Positions 1-8,640 of a stretch of DNA of 64,000 nt are shown here, one piece after another. The DNA comes from Mongoliimonas terrestris. Lineage in GTDB: Bacteria; Pseudomonadota; Alphaproteobacteria; Rhizobiales; Pleomorphomonadaceae. How positions within the stretch are numbered: position 1 is the first letter of the stretch; the number at the start of each line of letters is the position of its first letter. The stretch is taken from the NCBI RefSeq assembly GCF_001927285.1, contig NZ_MSIG01000006.1:286374-350373 (forward strand). Reading direction: 5' to 3'. A program made the translations under genes and the position numbers. Under the pieces are notes generated by a model. That model searched no databases, was not told the DNA's origin, and saw only the letters and a list, made by a program, of their open reading frames with translations.

Positions 1-1
1 C

Positions 2-742
2 GGCAAGAAGGCCGCAACACCGGCGGCGGCGAACAATCTCCTCGATCGCATCAAAGTGCTGATGGCTTTCGCCGTTGACCTTGACATGCGGAAGGACAAC
101 CCGGCGCACGGCTTGCGAGGCTTCAGGTTGGCAGGTGACGGCTTCCACACATGGACTGAGGAGGAGATTGCCCGGTTCGAGGAGAGGCACGCTCTCGGCT
201 CGAAAGCGCGGCTGGCGTTCGCCCTCCTGCTCTACACCGGGCAGCGGCGAAGCGACGTGGTGAACATGGGACGGCAGCACGTCGCCGATGGCCGGATTGC
301 CGTACGACAGCAGAAGACGGACGCCCGCCTCCAAATCCGAATTCATCCGGAGCTCCAGGCCGCGATGGGCGCGATGCCGTCCACCAACCTCACCTTCCTG
401 GTGACAGAGCTCGGAAAGCCGTTCTCGCCGGCTGGGTTCGGCAACTGGTTTCGCGAGCGCTGTAACGAGGCCGGCCTACCCCACTGCTCGGCTCACGGGC
501 TTCGCAAGGCGGCGTCTCGAAGGCTCGCCGAGGCGGGATGCACAAATCAACAGATCAAGGCCATAACCGGCCACAAGACGGACAAGGAGGTTGCTCGGTA
601 CACCGCCGCTGCCGACCAGGTGCGGCTTGCCGATCAGGCTATGGATGCACTCGACGGGGTGGACCGTGAACAGAAACTGGCTAACTCGGCCGAGGGGTTA
701 GCCAAAACGCCCGCTAAGTCATTAAAGCGAAAGGATGCTTAG
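2..742 (+). CDS. Tyrosine recombinase (integrase), C-terminal part, cut by window edge
   Basis: Catalyses site-specific integration and excision of a mobile element. The reading frame is open to the first base, so the N-terminal arm-binding domain lies outside; an internal GTG at 56 is not the likely start. The visible catalytic set of the family is Arg in GQRRSDVV, His-x-x-Arg in HGLRKA, His in GHKT, and the nucleophile Tyr in VARYTAAA. It ends 7 bp before the encoded CCA of tRNA-Ser on the opposite strand, the usual position of an integrase at one end of a tRNA-targeted element. The element body would therefore extend leftwards out of the window. Family assignment is firm; the nature of the element is inferred. 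Confidence 0.93.
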   Translation, partial: GKKAATPAAANNLLDRIKVLMAFAVDLDMRKDNPAHGLRGFRLAGDGFHTWTEEEIARFEERHALGSKARLAFALLLYTGQRRSDVVNMGRQHVADGRIAVRQQKTDARLQIRIHPELQAAMGAMPSTNLTFLVTELGKPFSPAGFGNWFRERCNEAGLPHCSAHGLRKAASRRLAEAGCTNQQIKAITGHKTDKEVARYTAAADQVRLADQAMDALDGVDREQKLANSAEGLAKTPAKSLKRKDA

Positions 743-749
743 ATGAGGA

Positions 750-839
750 TGGCGGATGGGGTGGGATTCGAACCCACGGAAGGCTTGCACCTTCGCCGGT
801 TTTCAAGACCGGTGCCTTAAACCGCTCGGCCACCCATCC
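750..839 (-). tRNA. tRNA-Ser(UGA)
   Basis: Read on the minus strand, the acceptor arms GGATGGG/CCCATCC pair, the anticodon loop carries TGA flanked by CT and AA, there is a long variable arm as expected for a class II tRNA, and the T-arm has GTTCGAATC. A CCA is encoded at 752-750. Its 3' end faces the integrase gene, so this tRNA is the probable attachment site of the element to the left; because the tRNA copy is intact, the second att copy would lie at the far left end. Confidence 0.95.
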
Positions 840-1040
840 GGTCGCGCAAGGACGGCGCAGACCATGTCGCCGCGGCGAGAGAATTGCAAGCCGGCGCGTG
901 CGCCGGGATGGAGAGCTTTGACTGCGCCGGCCCGACCGCGCGAAGGCCGCGTCCGCTGCACGTCACGTCGCGGATGGCGGAATGCGCCGCACCCCCCTAT
1001 AGGGCTCTGGCACCCATCTTTCCCGCGATCGGCCGGGGGG

Positions 1041-1253
1041 TCAGAACACCAGCGCCACGACGGCCCAGATGATCACGGCCCACATGGAGAGCGACACCAG
1101 GAGCGCGCCGAGGAGCCACCATCCGCGCGGGACCGGGCGCTTCCCGGTGTCGTCGGCAACCCATTGCCAGTCCCGCCAGTCGAGGCGGACGTCCGTCCAA
1201 TTCGTCCACACGTCAAACGCCCATCCCGATGGAGTGCCTTGAATCGTCAGCAC
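1041..1253 (-). CDS. Small protein with C-terminal membrane helix
   Basis: Predicted 70 aa, GTG start preceded by GGAGGG about 12 nt upstream. The first 45 residues are Trp-rich and soluble, and the last 25 (GWWLLGALLVSLSMWAVII and onward) form one clear transmembrane helix at the C-terminus. A longer in-frame reading to 1568 is antisense to the subtilase gene and is not preferred. Function unknown. Confidence 0.5.
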   Translation of the reverse strand: MLTIQGTPSGWAFDVWTNWTDVRLDWRDWQWVADDTGKRPVPRGWWLLGALLVSLSMWAVIIWAVVALVF

Positions 1254-1329
1254 GATCCTGTCGCACCCTCCGGCGCGTGACCACCCTTTGTCCCGACATA
1301 ACCTGTGGGTGAATCCTATCCGTTGGTCG

Positions 1330-3459
1330 CTATCGGACGGCCTGGATCGAATCACCCGCACGCTCGGGCGCGTCGGCGCCGCGCGGTCCGGCGGCGGGGC
1401 CGAACCGATCGGCGGGCGACGCGCGCCGGGCGGGCGCGGCACGGTCCGGGCGGGTCGGGTCGGCGATGTCGGCGCCGGCCTGCTCCACGGACGGCGGTTG
1501 CGTGCCCGGACAGGAATCCGCCCGCACCAGGCCCCAGCCGTAGGTGTCGTCCCGGCCGGCGGCGCCAAGGTCGAAGGCCGACGCCGCCAGATGGCCGGCC
1601 ACCGCGGCGGGGCTCGCGCCCGGCCGGGCGGCGAGGTGGGCGGCGACAGCTGCGGTGACGAACGGCACCGCGTAGGACGTGCCGCTCATCGGCCCGGCGG
1701 CCGCCGTCCAGACTTCCACGCCCGGCGCGGCGAAATCCACATAGGTGCCGCGGGTCGCCCGGCGGTAGACGTCCAGCGTGCGGTCGACGGCCGTGACCGC
1801 GATGACGTTCGGGTAGGCGGCCGGAAACGCCGGTTCCGCATAGGGCCCGCCGTTGCCGGCGGCCGCGACGAGCACGATCCCGTCCCGTGCGGCGGCGCCG
1901 ACCGCCGCCTCCAGCACCGCGTTCGGGGGGCCGGAGAGCGAGAGGTTGATCACCCGCACGCCCCTCGCCGCCAGATGCTCGATGGCGTCGACGAGGGTGG
2001 CCACATCGGTGCGTTCGCGGCCCTGGTCGTCCGGGGTGAAGGCGTTCACCGCCACCAGCGTCGCTTCCGGCAGGAGGCCCGGCACCCGGCCGTCCGCGCG
2101 GCCGACCAGGAGCGCCGCGATGGCGGTGCCGTGGGTGGATCCGCCGTCGCCGTCCGCCGGCATGGCCGCCTCCCCGCGCACCGGACGCATCGGCGCCGCG
2201 TCGCCCGGCCGGCCGTCCGGGCCGAGCACCACGATCGACTGGCCCACCAGCGCCGGGTGGTCGCGGGCGATGGCGGTGTCCACAAGGCCGATCGTCGGGG
2301 TGACGCCGCAATGGGCGGTGCGGGCCGAGACCCACAGCGGCGCCGGGACCGGCGGACAGTTGCCGCCGACGCAATCGGTCGTTCCGTGGCCGTCCGTGTA
2401 ATAGAAGTGGTCGAAATCGACCGCCGCCGTGGTAACCCGGCGGGCCGTCTCGCGCGCCGTGTCGATGTCGACGGCCTGCGGCACGCTGAGCGTCAGGACG
2501 GCCGGCAAGGCGCGACCGGCGGTCCGGCGCACCTGACGAAAGCCCAAGCGCTCCAGCGTGCCGATCTCCGCGGCGCTGAGGCCGCTCGCCACCAGGGTGC
2601 GCGCCGAGCGGGTCGGCGACGTGTCGTCGGCCCCGTTCGGCGACGGCCGGGGGGTCGGGCGCGCGGCATCCGGCGCGCGCGCTTCGTCGACCGCGTCGGC
2701 GGGTCGCCGCGGCGTGTCGGGCCGGCGGGGCGGGATCGCCGCCGGCACCACCCGCGGCGCGTCCCGCTTGCGCGCGATGCGCGGCTTCACGGGCGCGCGG
2801 TCGACCGCCGAGGCGTCATCCGCCGTCCCCGACGCGGCCTGCCCGCCCTGGCCGCTGTTGCCTTCGCCGTTGCCGGCCGGGCCGTTGCCGCCCTGGCCCG
2901 GGTTCCCCCCTCGCCCTCTGTCTCCACCGTTGCCCGGGCTGGACGCACCACGATCGGACCCGCCATTGCCGTTACCCGGACCGCCCTTGCCCTGACCGCC
3001 CTTGCCCTGACCGCCCTTGCCCTGGCCGCCCTGGCCTTGACCGCCTTGGCCTTGGCTGCCCTGGCCCCCTTTTCCCTCGCTGCCGCCGTTTGCTTTGCCC
3101 CCGCCATTGCCCTTGCCGCCGTCGTCATCACCCCTGTCGTCGCCGCCCCTGTCGTCGCCGCCCCTGTCGTCACCACCCCGGTCGTCACCGCCTCGGCCGC
3201 CTGCCCCTTGCCCGCCCGCGCCCTTGCCGCCACGCCCCTCGCCGCCGCCCCTGCCCTCGCCGCCCCCCTTGCCCTCGCCGCGGCCCGATCCGCCGCCCGG
3301 TCCGTTGCCGCCGCCGCCACGCCCGCCACCCGGTTCTGCGGCGACGGTCTGCGCGGCCAGCCCCGGCAGGCCAAGCCCGGCGTCGGCCACCGGTTTCAGC
3401 GGCAGGGCGACCGCGAGAGCGGCGAGCGACGTGACGAGCAGGCGCGGAGCAGGTGACAC
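1330..3459 (-). CDS. Exported glycine-rich subtilisin-like serine protease (S8)
   Basis: Secreted S8 peptidase of 709 aa. GTG start with GAAGAGG 8 nt upstream. Residues 1-40 look like a signal peptide (hydrophobic LLVTSLAALAVALPL). About residues 42-205 are a low-complexity Gly/Asp/Gln/Lys region with four GGDDR repeats and several GGQGK repeats; this is followed by a Pro/Arg/Ala-rich linker and a small pro-domain-like segment. The catalytic domain is complete: Asp near 392 (GLVDTA), His near 440 (STHGTA), oxyanion Asn (AAGNGG) and Ser near 593 (SGTSYA). It is divergent from the ECF sigma/anti-sigma pair, which suggests control by that sigma factor. The Gly-rich segment may bind Ca2+ or act as a wall or matrix spacer; that is a guess. 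Confidence 0.9.
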   Translation of the reverse strand: MSPAPRLLVTSLAALAVALPLKPVADAGLGLPGLAAQTVAAEPGGGRGGGGNGPGGGSGRGEGKGGGEGRGGGEGRGGKGAGGQGAGGRGGDDRGGDDRGGDDRGGDDRGDDDGGKGNGGGKANGGSEGKGGQGSQGQGGQGQGGQGKGGQGKGGQGKGGPGNGNGGSDRGASSPGNGGDRGRGGNPGQGGNGPAGNGEGNSGQGGQAASGTADDASAVDRAPVKPRIARKRDAPRVVPAAIPPRRPDTPRRPADAVDEARAPDAARPTPRPSPNGADDTSPTRSARTLVASGLSAAEIGTLERLGFRQVRRTAGRALPAVLTLSVPQAVDIDTARETARRVTTAAVDFDHFYYTDGHGTTDCVGGNCPPVPAPLWVSARTAHCGVTPTIGLVDTAIARDHPALVGQSIVVLGPDGRPGDAAPMRPVRGEAAMPADGDGGSTHGTAIAALLVGRADGRVPGLLPEATLVAVNAFTPDDQGRERTDVATLVDAIEHLAARGVRVINLSLSGPPNAVLEAAVGAAARDGIVLVAAAGNGGPYAEPAFPAAYPNVIAVTAVDRTLDVYRRATRGTYVDFAAPGVEVWTAAAGPMSGTSYAVPFVTAAVAAHLAARPGASPAAVAGHLAASAFDLGAAGRDDTYGWGLVRADSCPGTQPPSVEQAGADIADPTRPDRAAPARRASPADRFGPAAGPRGADAPERAGDSIQAVR

Positions 3460-3609
3460 GGGTCGACCTCTTCAGAGGGGGATCGGCACGACGGGGAGCC
3501 CGCCTTCAGACACACGAACCTGTGAACGGCGCATTGGTTCGCGTGCGCGCCGTCGCGCCTGCGATCTCGGTGAACGCGCGCCGGATCCGCCGGCATCGCC
3601 CGACCGGCC

Positions 3610-3634
3610 GGAATGAAACCGCGGCTGGCGCGTT
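3610..3634 (+). promoter_or_regulatory. Candidate ECF-type promoter of the sigma factor gene
   Basis: GGAAT (3610-3614), 16 bp, then CGTT (3631-3634), close to the GGAAC-N16/17-CGTT pattern of alphaproteobacterial ECF promoters. It lies directly upstream of the sigma gene and may be autoregulatory. If used, the transcript would start near the first ATG at 3644, which favours the internal ATG at 3662. Confidence 0.35.
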
Positions 3635-3643
3635 GTTCCTGCC

Positions 3644-4159
3644 ATGGAAGCGGAAAACGGGATGACCATGCCGCCGACGGTGGGACAGGAAATGGTGGCC
3701 ATGCTGCCGCGGCTCCGGCGCTACGCGCTGGCGCTCTGCCGGTCTGCCACCCAGGCCGACGACCTGGTGCAGGCTGCATGCGTGCGGGCCCTCGCCAACG
3801 CCGCGTCGTGGACGCCGGGCACGCGCTTCGACGCCTGGATGTTCCGCATCCTGCGCAACCATTGGATCGACGGGCTGCGGCGCAGCCGGACCGAGGGGCC
3901 GACCGAGGATGTCGAGGAGCACACGTCGCTGGTGGGCGAGAATGGGGAGGCGCGGGTCATGGAGAAGCTGGTGTTGGGGGATGTGCGCCGCGCGATCGAA
4001 GCGCTCCCCGCCGAGCAGCGGGACGTCCTGATGCTCGTCTGCGTGGAGGAGATGTCCTACCAGGAGACGGCCGACATCCTGGGCGTGCCCATCGGCACCG
4101 TGATGAGCCGCCTCTCCCGGGCCCGAAAACGAATCCAGGATCTCACCGACGCCGCCTGA
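3644..4159 (+). CDS. ECF-family RNA polymerase sigma factor
   Basis: 171 aa, the usual length of an extracytoplasmic-function sigma factor. Region 2 is seen in LPRLRRYALALCRSATQADD and the DAWMFRILRNHWID helix; region 4 is seen in ALPAEQRDVLMLVCVEEMSY followed by the helix-turn-helix ETADILGVPIGTVMSRLSRA. It directs core polymerase to a small regulon. An alternative start at 3662 gives a 165-aa protein that still holds both domains. The anti-sigma gene lies 47 bp downstream and the subtilase gene is divergent, so the three probably form one stress-response unit. Confidence 0.93.
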   Translation: MEAENGMTMPPTVGQEMVAMLPRLRRYALALCRSATQADDLVQAACVRALANAASWTPGTRFDAWMFRILRNHWIDGLRRSRTEGPTEDVEEHTSLVGENGEARVMEKLVLGDVRRAIEALPAEQRDVLMLVCVEEMSYQETADILGVPIGTVMSRLSRARKRIQDLTDAA

Positions 4160-4206
4160 GCGGCTCCCCCTTCATGATCGATCATCAAACGGTTCTCGGA
4201 AATTCC

Positions 4207-4971
4207 ATGTCGCGTCTCCACCTCACAGACGAACTCCTGATGGCCTACGCGGACGGCGAGTCGCGGCCGGACGTGACGGCGGCCGTCGAAGCCCAGATGA
4301 GCCGGGATCCGGCGATCGTGGCGCGCGTCTCCGGTTTCGTGCGCAGTCGCCGGCTCGCGCGCGCGGCTGTTCTGGCCGCCGGCATGCCGGTCGTGCCGGA
4401 CGCGCTCGCCCGCAGCGTGGCCGACGCGCTGGCCGCCGCCGGCGTGCCGCGCCCGCTGGCAGCCCCCGACCCGCTGCCGACTCCTCAGGGCCGCCCGGAC
4501 GGCGGACGCGGCGACCGGCGCCGATGGATCCCGGCCGCCATGGCGGCGGCGATCACCCTGGTGGTCGCCGGAACGGCCGGCTACGCGCTCGGCGTCGCCG
4601 GACAGCCGACGCCCGGCGGGCCGGCGGTGGTGGCCGAACTCGCCGATCCGGCGATCGGGCCGGCGCTCGATCAGGTGTCCTCCGGCGAGGAGCGCGATCT
4701 CGGCCAAGGCCGGTTCCGCGCCATCGCCACCTTCGAGAGCGGCGACGGCGGCCTTTGCCGCGAGTTCCTGATGACCGCGCCGGCCGGCCGCACGCGGGCC
4801 GTCGCCTGCCGCCAGACGGCGGATTGGCGCGTGACCTTCGCCCTCGCCGAGGCGTCCGGCGGCTACCAGCCCGCCGGGACGGAAGCCGTGCTCGACGCCT
4901 ACCTGGAGGGCAGCGGCGCCGGCGCGCCCCTGGCGCCGGACGCCGAGCGCCAGCGCCTCGCCAGCCTCTGA
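4207..4971 (+). CDS. Membrane-anchored anti-sigma factor
   Basis: 254 aa. The N-terminus (LTDELLMAYADGES and a charged helical stretch to about residue 55) fits the cytoplasmic anti-sigma domain that clamps an ECF sigma. One transmembrane helix follows at about residues 105-127 (IPAAMAAAITLVVAGTAGYA), then a periplasmic domain of about 125 residues with two Cys that could form a disulfide. The start ATG at 4207 was chosen because it begins the conserved motif; an upstream in-frame ATG at 4174 is possible. Cotranscribed with the sigma factor. Confidence 0.85.
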   Translation: MSRLHLTDELLMAYADGESRPDVTAAVEAQMSRDPAIVARVSGFVRSRRLARAAVLAAGMPVVPDALARSVADALAAAGVPRPLAAPDPLPTPQGRPDGGRGDRRRWIPAAMAAAITLVVAGTAGYALGVAGQPTPGGPAVVAELADPAIGPALDQVSSGEERDLGQGRFRAIATFESGDGGLCREFLMTAPAGRTRAVACRQTADWRVTFALAEASGGYQPAGTEAVLDAYLEGSGAGAPLAPDAERQRLASL

Positions 4972-5442
4972 GGATCAGCCTTTCCAACGGACCTGCGGCC
5001 GGCATCAAGGCGGCGGATCGTCGTTAATGGCGACGCGCCGGCCGGCGTTCACCCGCTGGGCCTCCGGCGCGGTGCGGTCCAGTCATGTCTTGTTCAGGAT
5101 GCCGCCGCTAGGGTTCCGATCAAGCGCTGGTTTCGCCGTTCGGTAGGAACTTGGAAGACGTCGCGGACGTTTATCTTGCAACGGGCCATGAAGACCGAAG
5201 CCGGTTCCTCAGGCCCGACGGCATCGACTGTTGCGGTCGATTCCAATCGGCGAAACAACGAGCGCCTGCCAAGTTGTCGCAACGCTCATCTCGCCGAATG
5301 ACCGGTGATGCGGAACGGCCACAGCGTCCGATGTTCCATCGGCCGGGCCAAAGTCTTGGTGCCTTTTTAACCGTCCAGGCCCTATTGGAGAGCGGCTCTC
5401 GCGGCTCCTCGTCCGGCCTCGAAGCTTCAGCAGGAATTCAAA
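4972..5442. other. Non-coding gap, nothing recognised
   Basis: 470 bp between the anti-sigma gene and a small exported protein gene. Short open frames here have no ribosome site or protein-like composition. No RNA gene, repeat or clear terminator was seen. Confidence 0.4.
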
Positions 5443-5628
5443 ATGCGTAGCGCCATCATGATCGCTCTGACCGCTGCATATTTCGCCGTGGCCTTTGCGT
5501 CCTATACCCAGGTTTCCGCCGAACCCGAAACGCAGGCGATCGCGCCGTGCACGGCTCTGGTCGCGTCCGGCTCCTCGGAGACCACCGTCGCAGACCGCAC
5601 CGATTGCACGGTGATGGTGGCTCGCTGA
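5443..5628 (+). CDS. Small exported protein
   Basis: 61 aa with AGCAGGA upstream of the ATG. Residues 1-27 form a signal peptide (IMIALTAAYFAVAFASYTQ, likely cut after VSA). The mature part is about 34 residues, with Cys at two places (APCTAL, TDCTVM) that could make a disulfide. A GC-rich hairpin with a T run lies 70 bp downstream. Function unknown. Confidence 0.6.
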   Translation: MRSAIMIALTAAYFAVAFASYTQVSAEPETQAIAPCTALVASGSSETTVADRTDCTVMVAR

Positions 5629-5698
5629 GGGCCACCGACTGCCCGCTTGAGGGCAACGCCGGCCCACCGCACATCAGACCAGACACGCTCCAAACGCC

Positions 5699-5726
5699 AC
5701 GGCCGCCCGACGAGGGCGGCCGTTTT
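5699..5726 (+). terminator. Rho-independent terminator
   Basis: 10-bp stem (5699-5708 with 5714-5723, core GGCCGCCC/GGGCGGCC), 5-nt loop, then a short T run. Placed to end the small exported protein transcript. Confidence 0.7.
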
Positions 5727-5771
5727 CATGTGTCGGACTGGTCGGCGCCGCCTGCTTGAGACCGGACGCCG

Positions 5772-5936
5772 TCAGGCCCGGGCCTTCTGGCCGGCGTGGC
5801 GCTGGCGCATCCATTCGGCGCGGCGCTCCTCGAACCAGCGCTTGAAGAAGGGATCCGCGTGCATGCGGCTGATCACCTCCCCGTCGCTGATCTTCCCGGC
5901 CTTCCAGCCCAACCAGATCTGCATATAGCTGGTCAT
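5772..5936 (-). CDS. Small charged helical protein
   Basis: 54 aa, under the usual gene-calling length cutoff. ATG preceded by ACGGGAGA 7-10 nt upstream. Composition is protein-like: MTSYMQIWLGWKAGKISDGE at the start, an FFKRWFEERRAEWMRQRHAG segment, and a basic C-terminus. It sits 98 bp downstream of pncB on the same strand and may share its transcript. Function unknown. Confidence 0.65.
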   Translation of the reverse strand: MTSYMQIWLGWKAGKISDGEVISRMHADPFFKRWFEERRAEWMRQRHAGQKARA

Positions 5937-6034
5937 CGTCTCGTCTCCCGTGGTGGTGGGTTACGCACACTCGACCTGGGGAAACGCGGCCATCCGCACG
6001 TGGTTCCGGCCACCGCCGCCCGACGGCAGAGAAT

Positions 6035-7336
6035 TCAGACCAGCACCTCGCGGTCCACCCGGCCCTTGGTGCCGAAGACCCGTAGGTAGCGGTCGATCTC
6101 CTCCCGGTCGCCGCTCGCCTTCGACGGATTGTCGGAGAGCTTGACCGCGGGACGTCCGTTCACCTTCGTCACCTTGCAGACGACCGAGATCGGATCGAGG
6201 TCCGACCGGGGCTGGGGCGAGCAGCCGCGGAAGTCGTTGGTGAGGTTGGTACCCCAGCCGAAGCTCATGTTCACCCGGCCGTTGAAGTGCTGGAACACCG
6301 TCTCGATGGTGTCGATGTCGAGGCCGTCGGAGAACACCAGTAGCTTGTCGTGCGGATCCTGCCCCTTGGCGCGCCACCAGGCGATGATCTCCTCGCCGCC
6401 CTCGATCGGCGGCGCGCTGTCCGGACGAAAGCCCTTCCAGTTGGCCACCCAGTCGGGGGCGTCGCGCAGGAAGGCCGCAGTGCCGAACGCGTCCGGCAGC
6501 ACGATGCGCAGGTTGCCGTCGTAAAGGTCGCGCCAGTCGCGCAGCACCCGGAACGGCGCCTCGCGCAGATCCTCGTCCGTGTTGGCGAGCGCGGCATAGA
6601 CCATCGGCAGCTCGTGGGCGTTGGTGCCGATCGCCTCCAGGTCGCTCTTCATGGCGAGCGTGACGCTGGACGTGCCGATAAAGGCCTCCCCGAGGCCTTC
6701 CTTCAGCGCATTCACGCACCAGTCCTGCCACAGGTAGGAATGCCGGCGGCGGGTGCCGAAGTCCGCGATGCGCAGCCCGTCGAGCTTGCGCAGCCGCTCC
6801 ACCTTCGACCAGAGCTTCGCCTTGGCGCGGGCATAGAGCACGTCAAGCTCGAATCGCCCCATGGATTTGAGGACGGCGCGGGAGCGCAGCTCGTTGATGA
6901 TGGCGAGCGCCGGGATCTCCCACATGGTGGTGTGGGTCCACGGCCCGTGGAATTCGAGCACATACTGCCCGTCCTCGCGGCGAAGATCGTACTCGGGCAG
7001 CTGGAAGCCGCGCAGCCATTCCAGGAAGCGCGGCTCGAAGATCTGCCGGTTGCCGTAGAAGCTATTGCCGGCGAGCCAGATCCACTCCTTCTTGCCGAGG
7101 CGCAAGGTGCGGGCGTGGTCGAGCTGGGCGCGCAGCTCCCCTTCGTCGATCTCGTCGGCGAGGCGGACCTTCCGGTTGCGGTTGATCAGCGAGAAGGTGA
7201 CGTCGACGTCCGCATAGCGCTTCCAGATCAGCTGCAGCATGAGCAGCTTGTAGAAGTCGGTGTCCAGCAGGCTGCGCACGATCGGGTCCAGCTTCCAGCT
7301 GTGGTCCCACACCCGCTTGGCGATATCGATGGTCAT
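6035..7336 (-). CDS. pncB: Nicotinate phosphoribosyltransferase
   Basis: 433 aa, full length for the bacterial enzyme. It makes nicotinate mononucleotide from nicotinate and PRPP with ATP hydrolysis, the entry step of NAD salvage (Preiss-Handler route), in the cytoplasm. Recognised by [11 protein letters not shown] near residue 25, [13 protein letters not shown] near 190, the GTSSVTLA and [12 protein letters not shown] segments, and the phosphate-binding [10 protein letters not shown] and [11 protein letters not shown] loops near 340-370. Starts at ATG 7336. Neighbours are tiny unrelated genes. Confidence 0.95.
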   Translation of the reverse strand: MTIDIAKRVWDHSWKLDPIVRSLLDTDFYKLLMLQLIWKRYADVDVTFSLINRNRKVRLADEIDEGELRAQLDHARTLRLGKKEWIWLAGNSFYGNRQIFEPRFLEWLRGFQLPEYDLRREDGQYVLEFHGPWTHTTMWEIPALAIINELRSRAVLKSMGRFELDVLYARAKAKLWSKVERLRKLDGLRIADFGTRRRHSYLWQDWCVNALKEGLGEAFIGTSSVTLAMKSDLEAIGTNAHELPMVYAALANTDEDLREAPFRVLRDWRDLYDGNLRIVLPDAFGTAAFLRDAPDWVANWKGFRPDSAPPIEGGEEIIAWWRAKGQDPHDKLLVFSDGLDIDTIETVFQHFNGRVNMSFGWGTNLTNDFRGCSPQPRSDLDPISVVCKVTKVNGRPAVKLSDNPSKASGDREEIDRYLRVFGTKGRVDREVLV

Positions 7337-7580
7337 GATGCGCCGCCTTCCCGGGACCCCCGAAGCCCCATGTCGCTCATTCGGCTTTCGCCGCGTCCGG
7401 CGCCGGGGCCGGCCGCGGCGGGCCGGCGCGGGCCGTCCGCTCCTGGGCTACGGATTATACCTGTCAGCGGCAATGGGCCACAGTTCGTTTCGCAGAGCAC
7501 GGTCGTGCGAAGCGGGAACCTCAGCGCGCACAGGCGGTTCGGGATTCAAGACCGCCGAACGGCGTTGCGGAGAGATGATC

Positions 7581-7748
7581 ATGAAGCCCGAGCCCCCGAC
7601 CCTGCAGCCGGATCCGCCGGAAGGCGACCGGGACACCATCGAGCGCGAACTGGCGCGCCAGGACAAGGGGGCCGCGGACAAGGAGCGCAAGCCGGATGCC
7701 GACAAGACCCAGGCCGGCACGCCGGGGCCGGGCGCCTCAGGCAGCTGA
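7581..7748 (+). CDS. Small Pro/charged protein
   Basis: 55 aa, start ATG 7581 chosen because GGAGAG lies 6 nt upstream (an ATG at 7575 is too close). Starts MKPEPPTLQPDPPEGDRDTI and continues into a highly charged helix. Probably disordered. Similar short proteins are common in Hyphomicrobiales; function unknown. Confidence 0.5.
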   Translation: MKPEPPTLQPDPPEGDRDTIERELARQDKGAADKERKPDADKTQAGTPGPGASGS

Positions 7749-7794
7749 CCGTGGCTCAAAGCCCGGCACGCCCGCTGAGGTCCGCGTCAGGCGG

Positions 7795-7968
7795 TCAGAA
7801 CAGCGCGCTTCCGGCGCGCCAGATGCCGGCCCACATCAGCGCGGAAACGCCGAACGCGCCCGCCAGCCACCACGCGCGATGGGCGGAGCGTTCCTCCTCG
7901 GCGTCGAGGCGACGAACCTGGACGCGGGCTTCGGACGGCGGATTGCGCAGGGACGAGACGTGGGACAT
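7795..7968 (-). CDS. Small single-helix membrane protein
   Basis: 57 aa, too short for routine gene calls. AGGAG lies 8 nt before the ATG. A basic, Glu-rich N-terminal 30 residues precede one transmembrane segment (AWWLAGAFGVSALMWAGIW). Function unknown. Confidence 0.6.
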   Translation of the reverse strand: MSHVSSLRNPPSEARVQVRRLDAEEERSAHRAWWLAGAFGVSALMWAGIWRAGSALF

Positions 7969-8266
7969 GGACCGAACTCCTGATCGGCACCATCATTCCA
8001 GGCGCGGGTTTCCTTCTTCCGAACACATTCGTTCGAATTCGATCCGTGTTCGCCACACTTTCGACATGGTGAATCGTTGATTACTGCAATTCGCATATTT
8101 ACCGGCGAGAGCTGGTTCGCAAGCGTCGCTGGCTCATCCGTGGCCGGTTTGGCCGGTTCGGATGCCGGAAACGCAATAAACAGACGCGCATCACCTGTTT
8201 GGATGATGGCCAGCCGAATTTAATTTGTATGCGTATTGCACCTCCATCAGACCATGAGGCGCACAC
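7969..8266. other. Intergenic region with a weak dyad
   Basis: 298 bp. It holds an interrupted inverted repeat CGAACAC (8020-8026) / GTGTTCG (8046-8052) upstream of the small membrane protein gene, possibly an operator. It does not match the alphaproteobacterial LexA box. Otherwise AT-rich before the next gene. Confidence 0.3.
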
Positions 8267-8494
8267 GTGGCCGTGCAAGACCGAAGCGAAAAGCGATCGA
8301 TCCGCGAAACCCCGACCGAAGCCGACCTTGAGATCGCCCAGGACCACCTGCGCGCCGTCGAGGAGGACGTGAAACTGCGGGGCGAAAAGCCGGCGCAGTA
8401 CCGGGCGGCCGTCCAGGCCGCGCGCGCCCGGATCGAAACGATCAAGTTCATTCTGGCAACCGGGCGTCCCAACCGCTCCGGTTTCCGCCACTAG
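8267..8494 (+). CDS. Small helical protein
   Basis: 75 aa, GTG start with GAGG 7 nt upstream. Rich in Ala, Glu and Arg; the segment from PTEADLEIAQDHLRAVEEDV to ARARIETIKFILATG should form a two-helix hairpin. Basic C-terminus. Its stop codon overlaps the start of a long hairpin repeat. Function unknown. Confidence 0.6.
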   Translation: MAVQDRSEKRSIRETPTEADLEIAQDHLRAVEEDVKLRGEKPAQYRAAVQAARARIETIKFILATGRPNRSGFRH

Positions 8495-8549
8495 AGCATT
8501 CTCCGCCTAAGTCGTCGGGCACCGCCCCCGACTTGGCCGGAGAATGCTC
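8494..8549. repeat. 56-nt intergenic palindromic element
   Basis: Outer arms GAGCATTCTCCG (8494-8505) and CGGAGAATGCTC (8538-8549) are perfect over 12 bp; inner arms AAGTCGTCGGG and CCCCGACTT extend the hairpin. There is no T run, so it is more like a dispersed palindromic repeat than a simple terminator, though it would stall transcripts from both sides. Confidence 0.7.
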
Positions 8550-8640
8550 CAGCCGACTGCCCTGCCAGGGACACCGCCCGCCGACCGACGGTTCCGTTCG
8601 GACCGGCGGGCGCGTGTCCGGATGGTGCCGGCAATCGGGA

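Noticed and set aside
1288..3456. 722-codon plus-strand frame opposite the subtilase gene
   Set aside because: Antisense shadow of a GC-rich gene with catalytic motifs on the minus strand; composition is Arg/Ala/Gly-rich without domains.
8020..8052. LexA box or other SOS operator
   Set aside because: The dyad has GAAC-like ends but wrong spacing; only reported as a weak operator.
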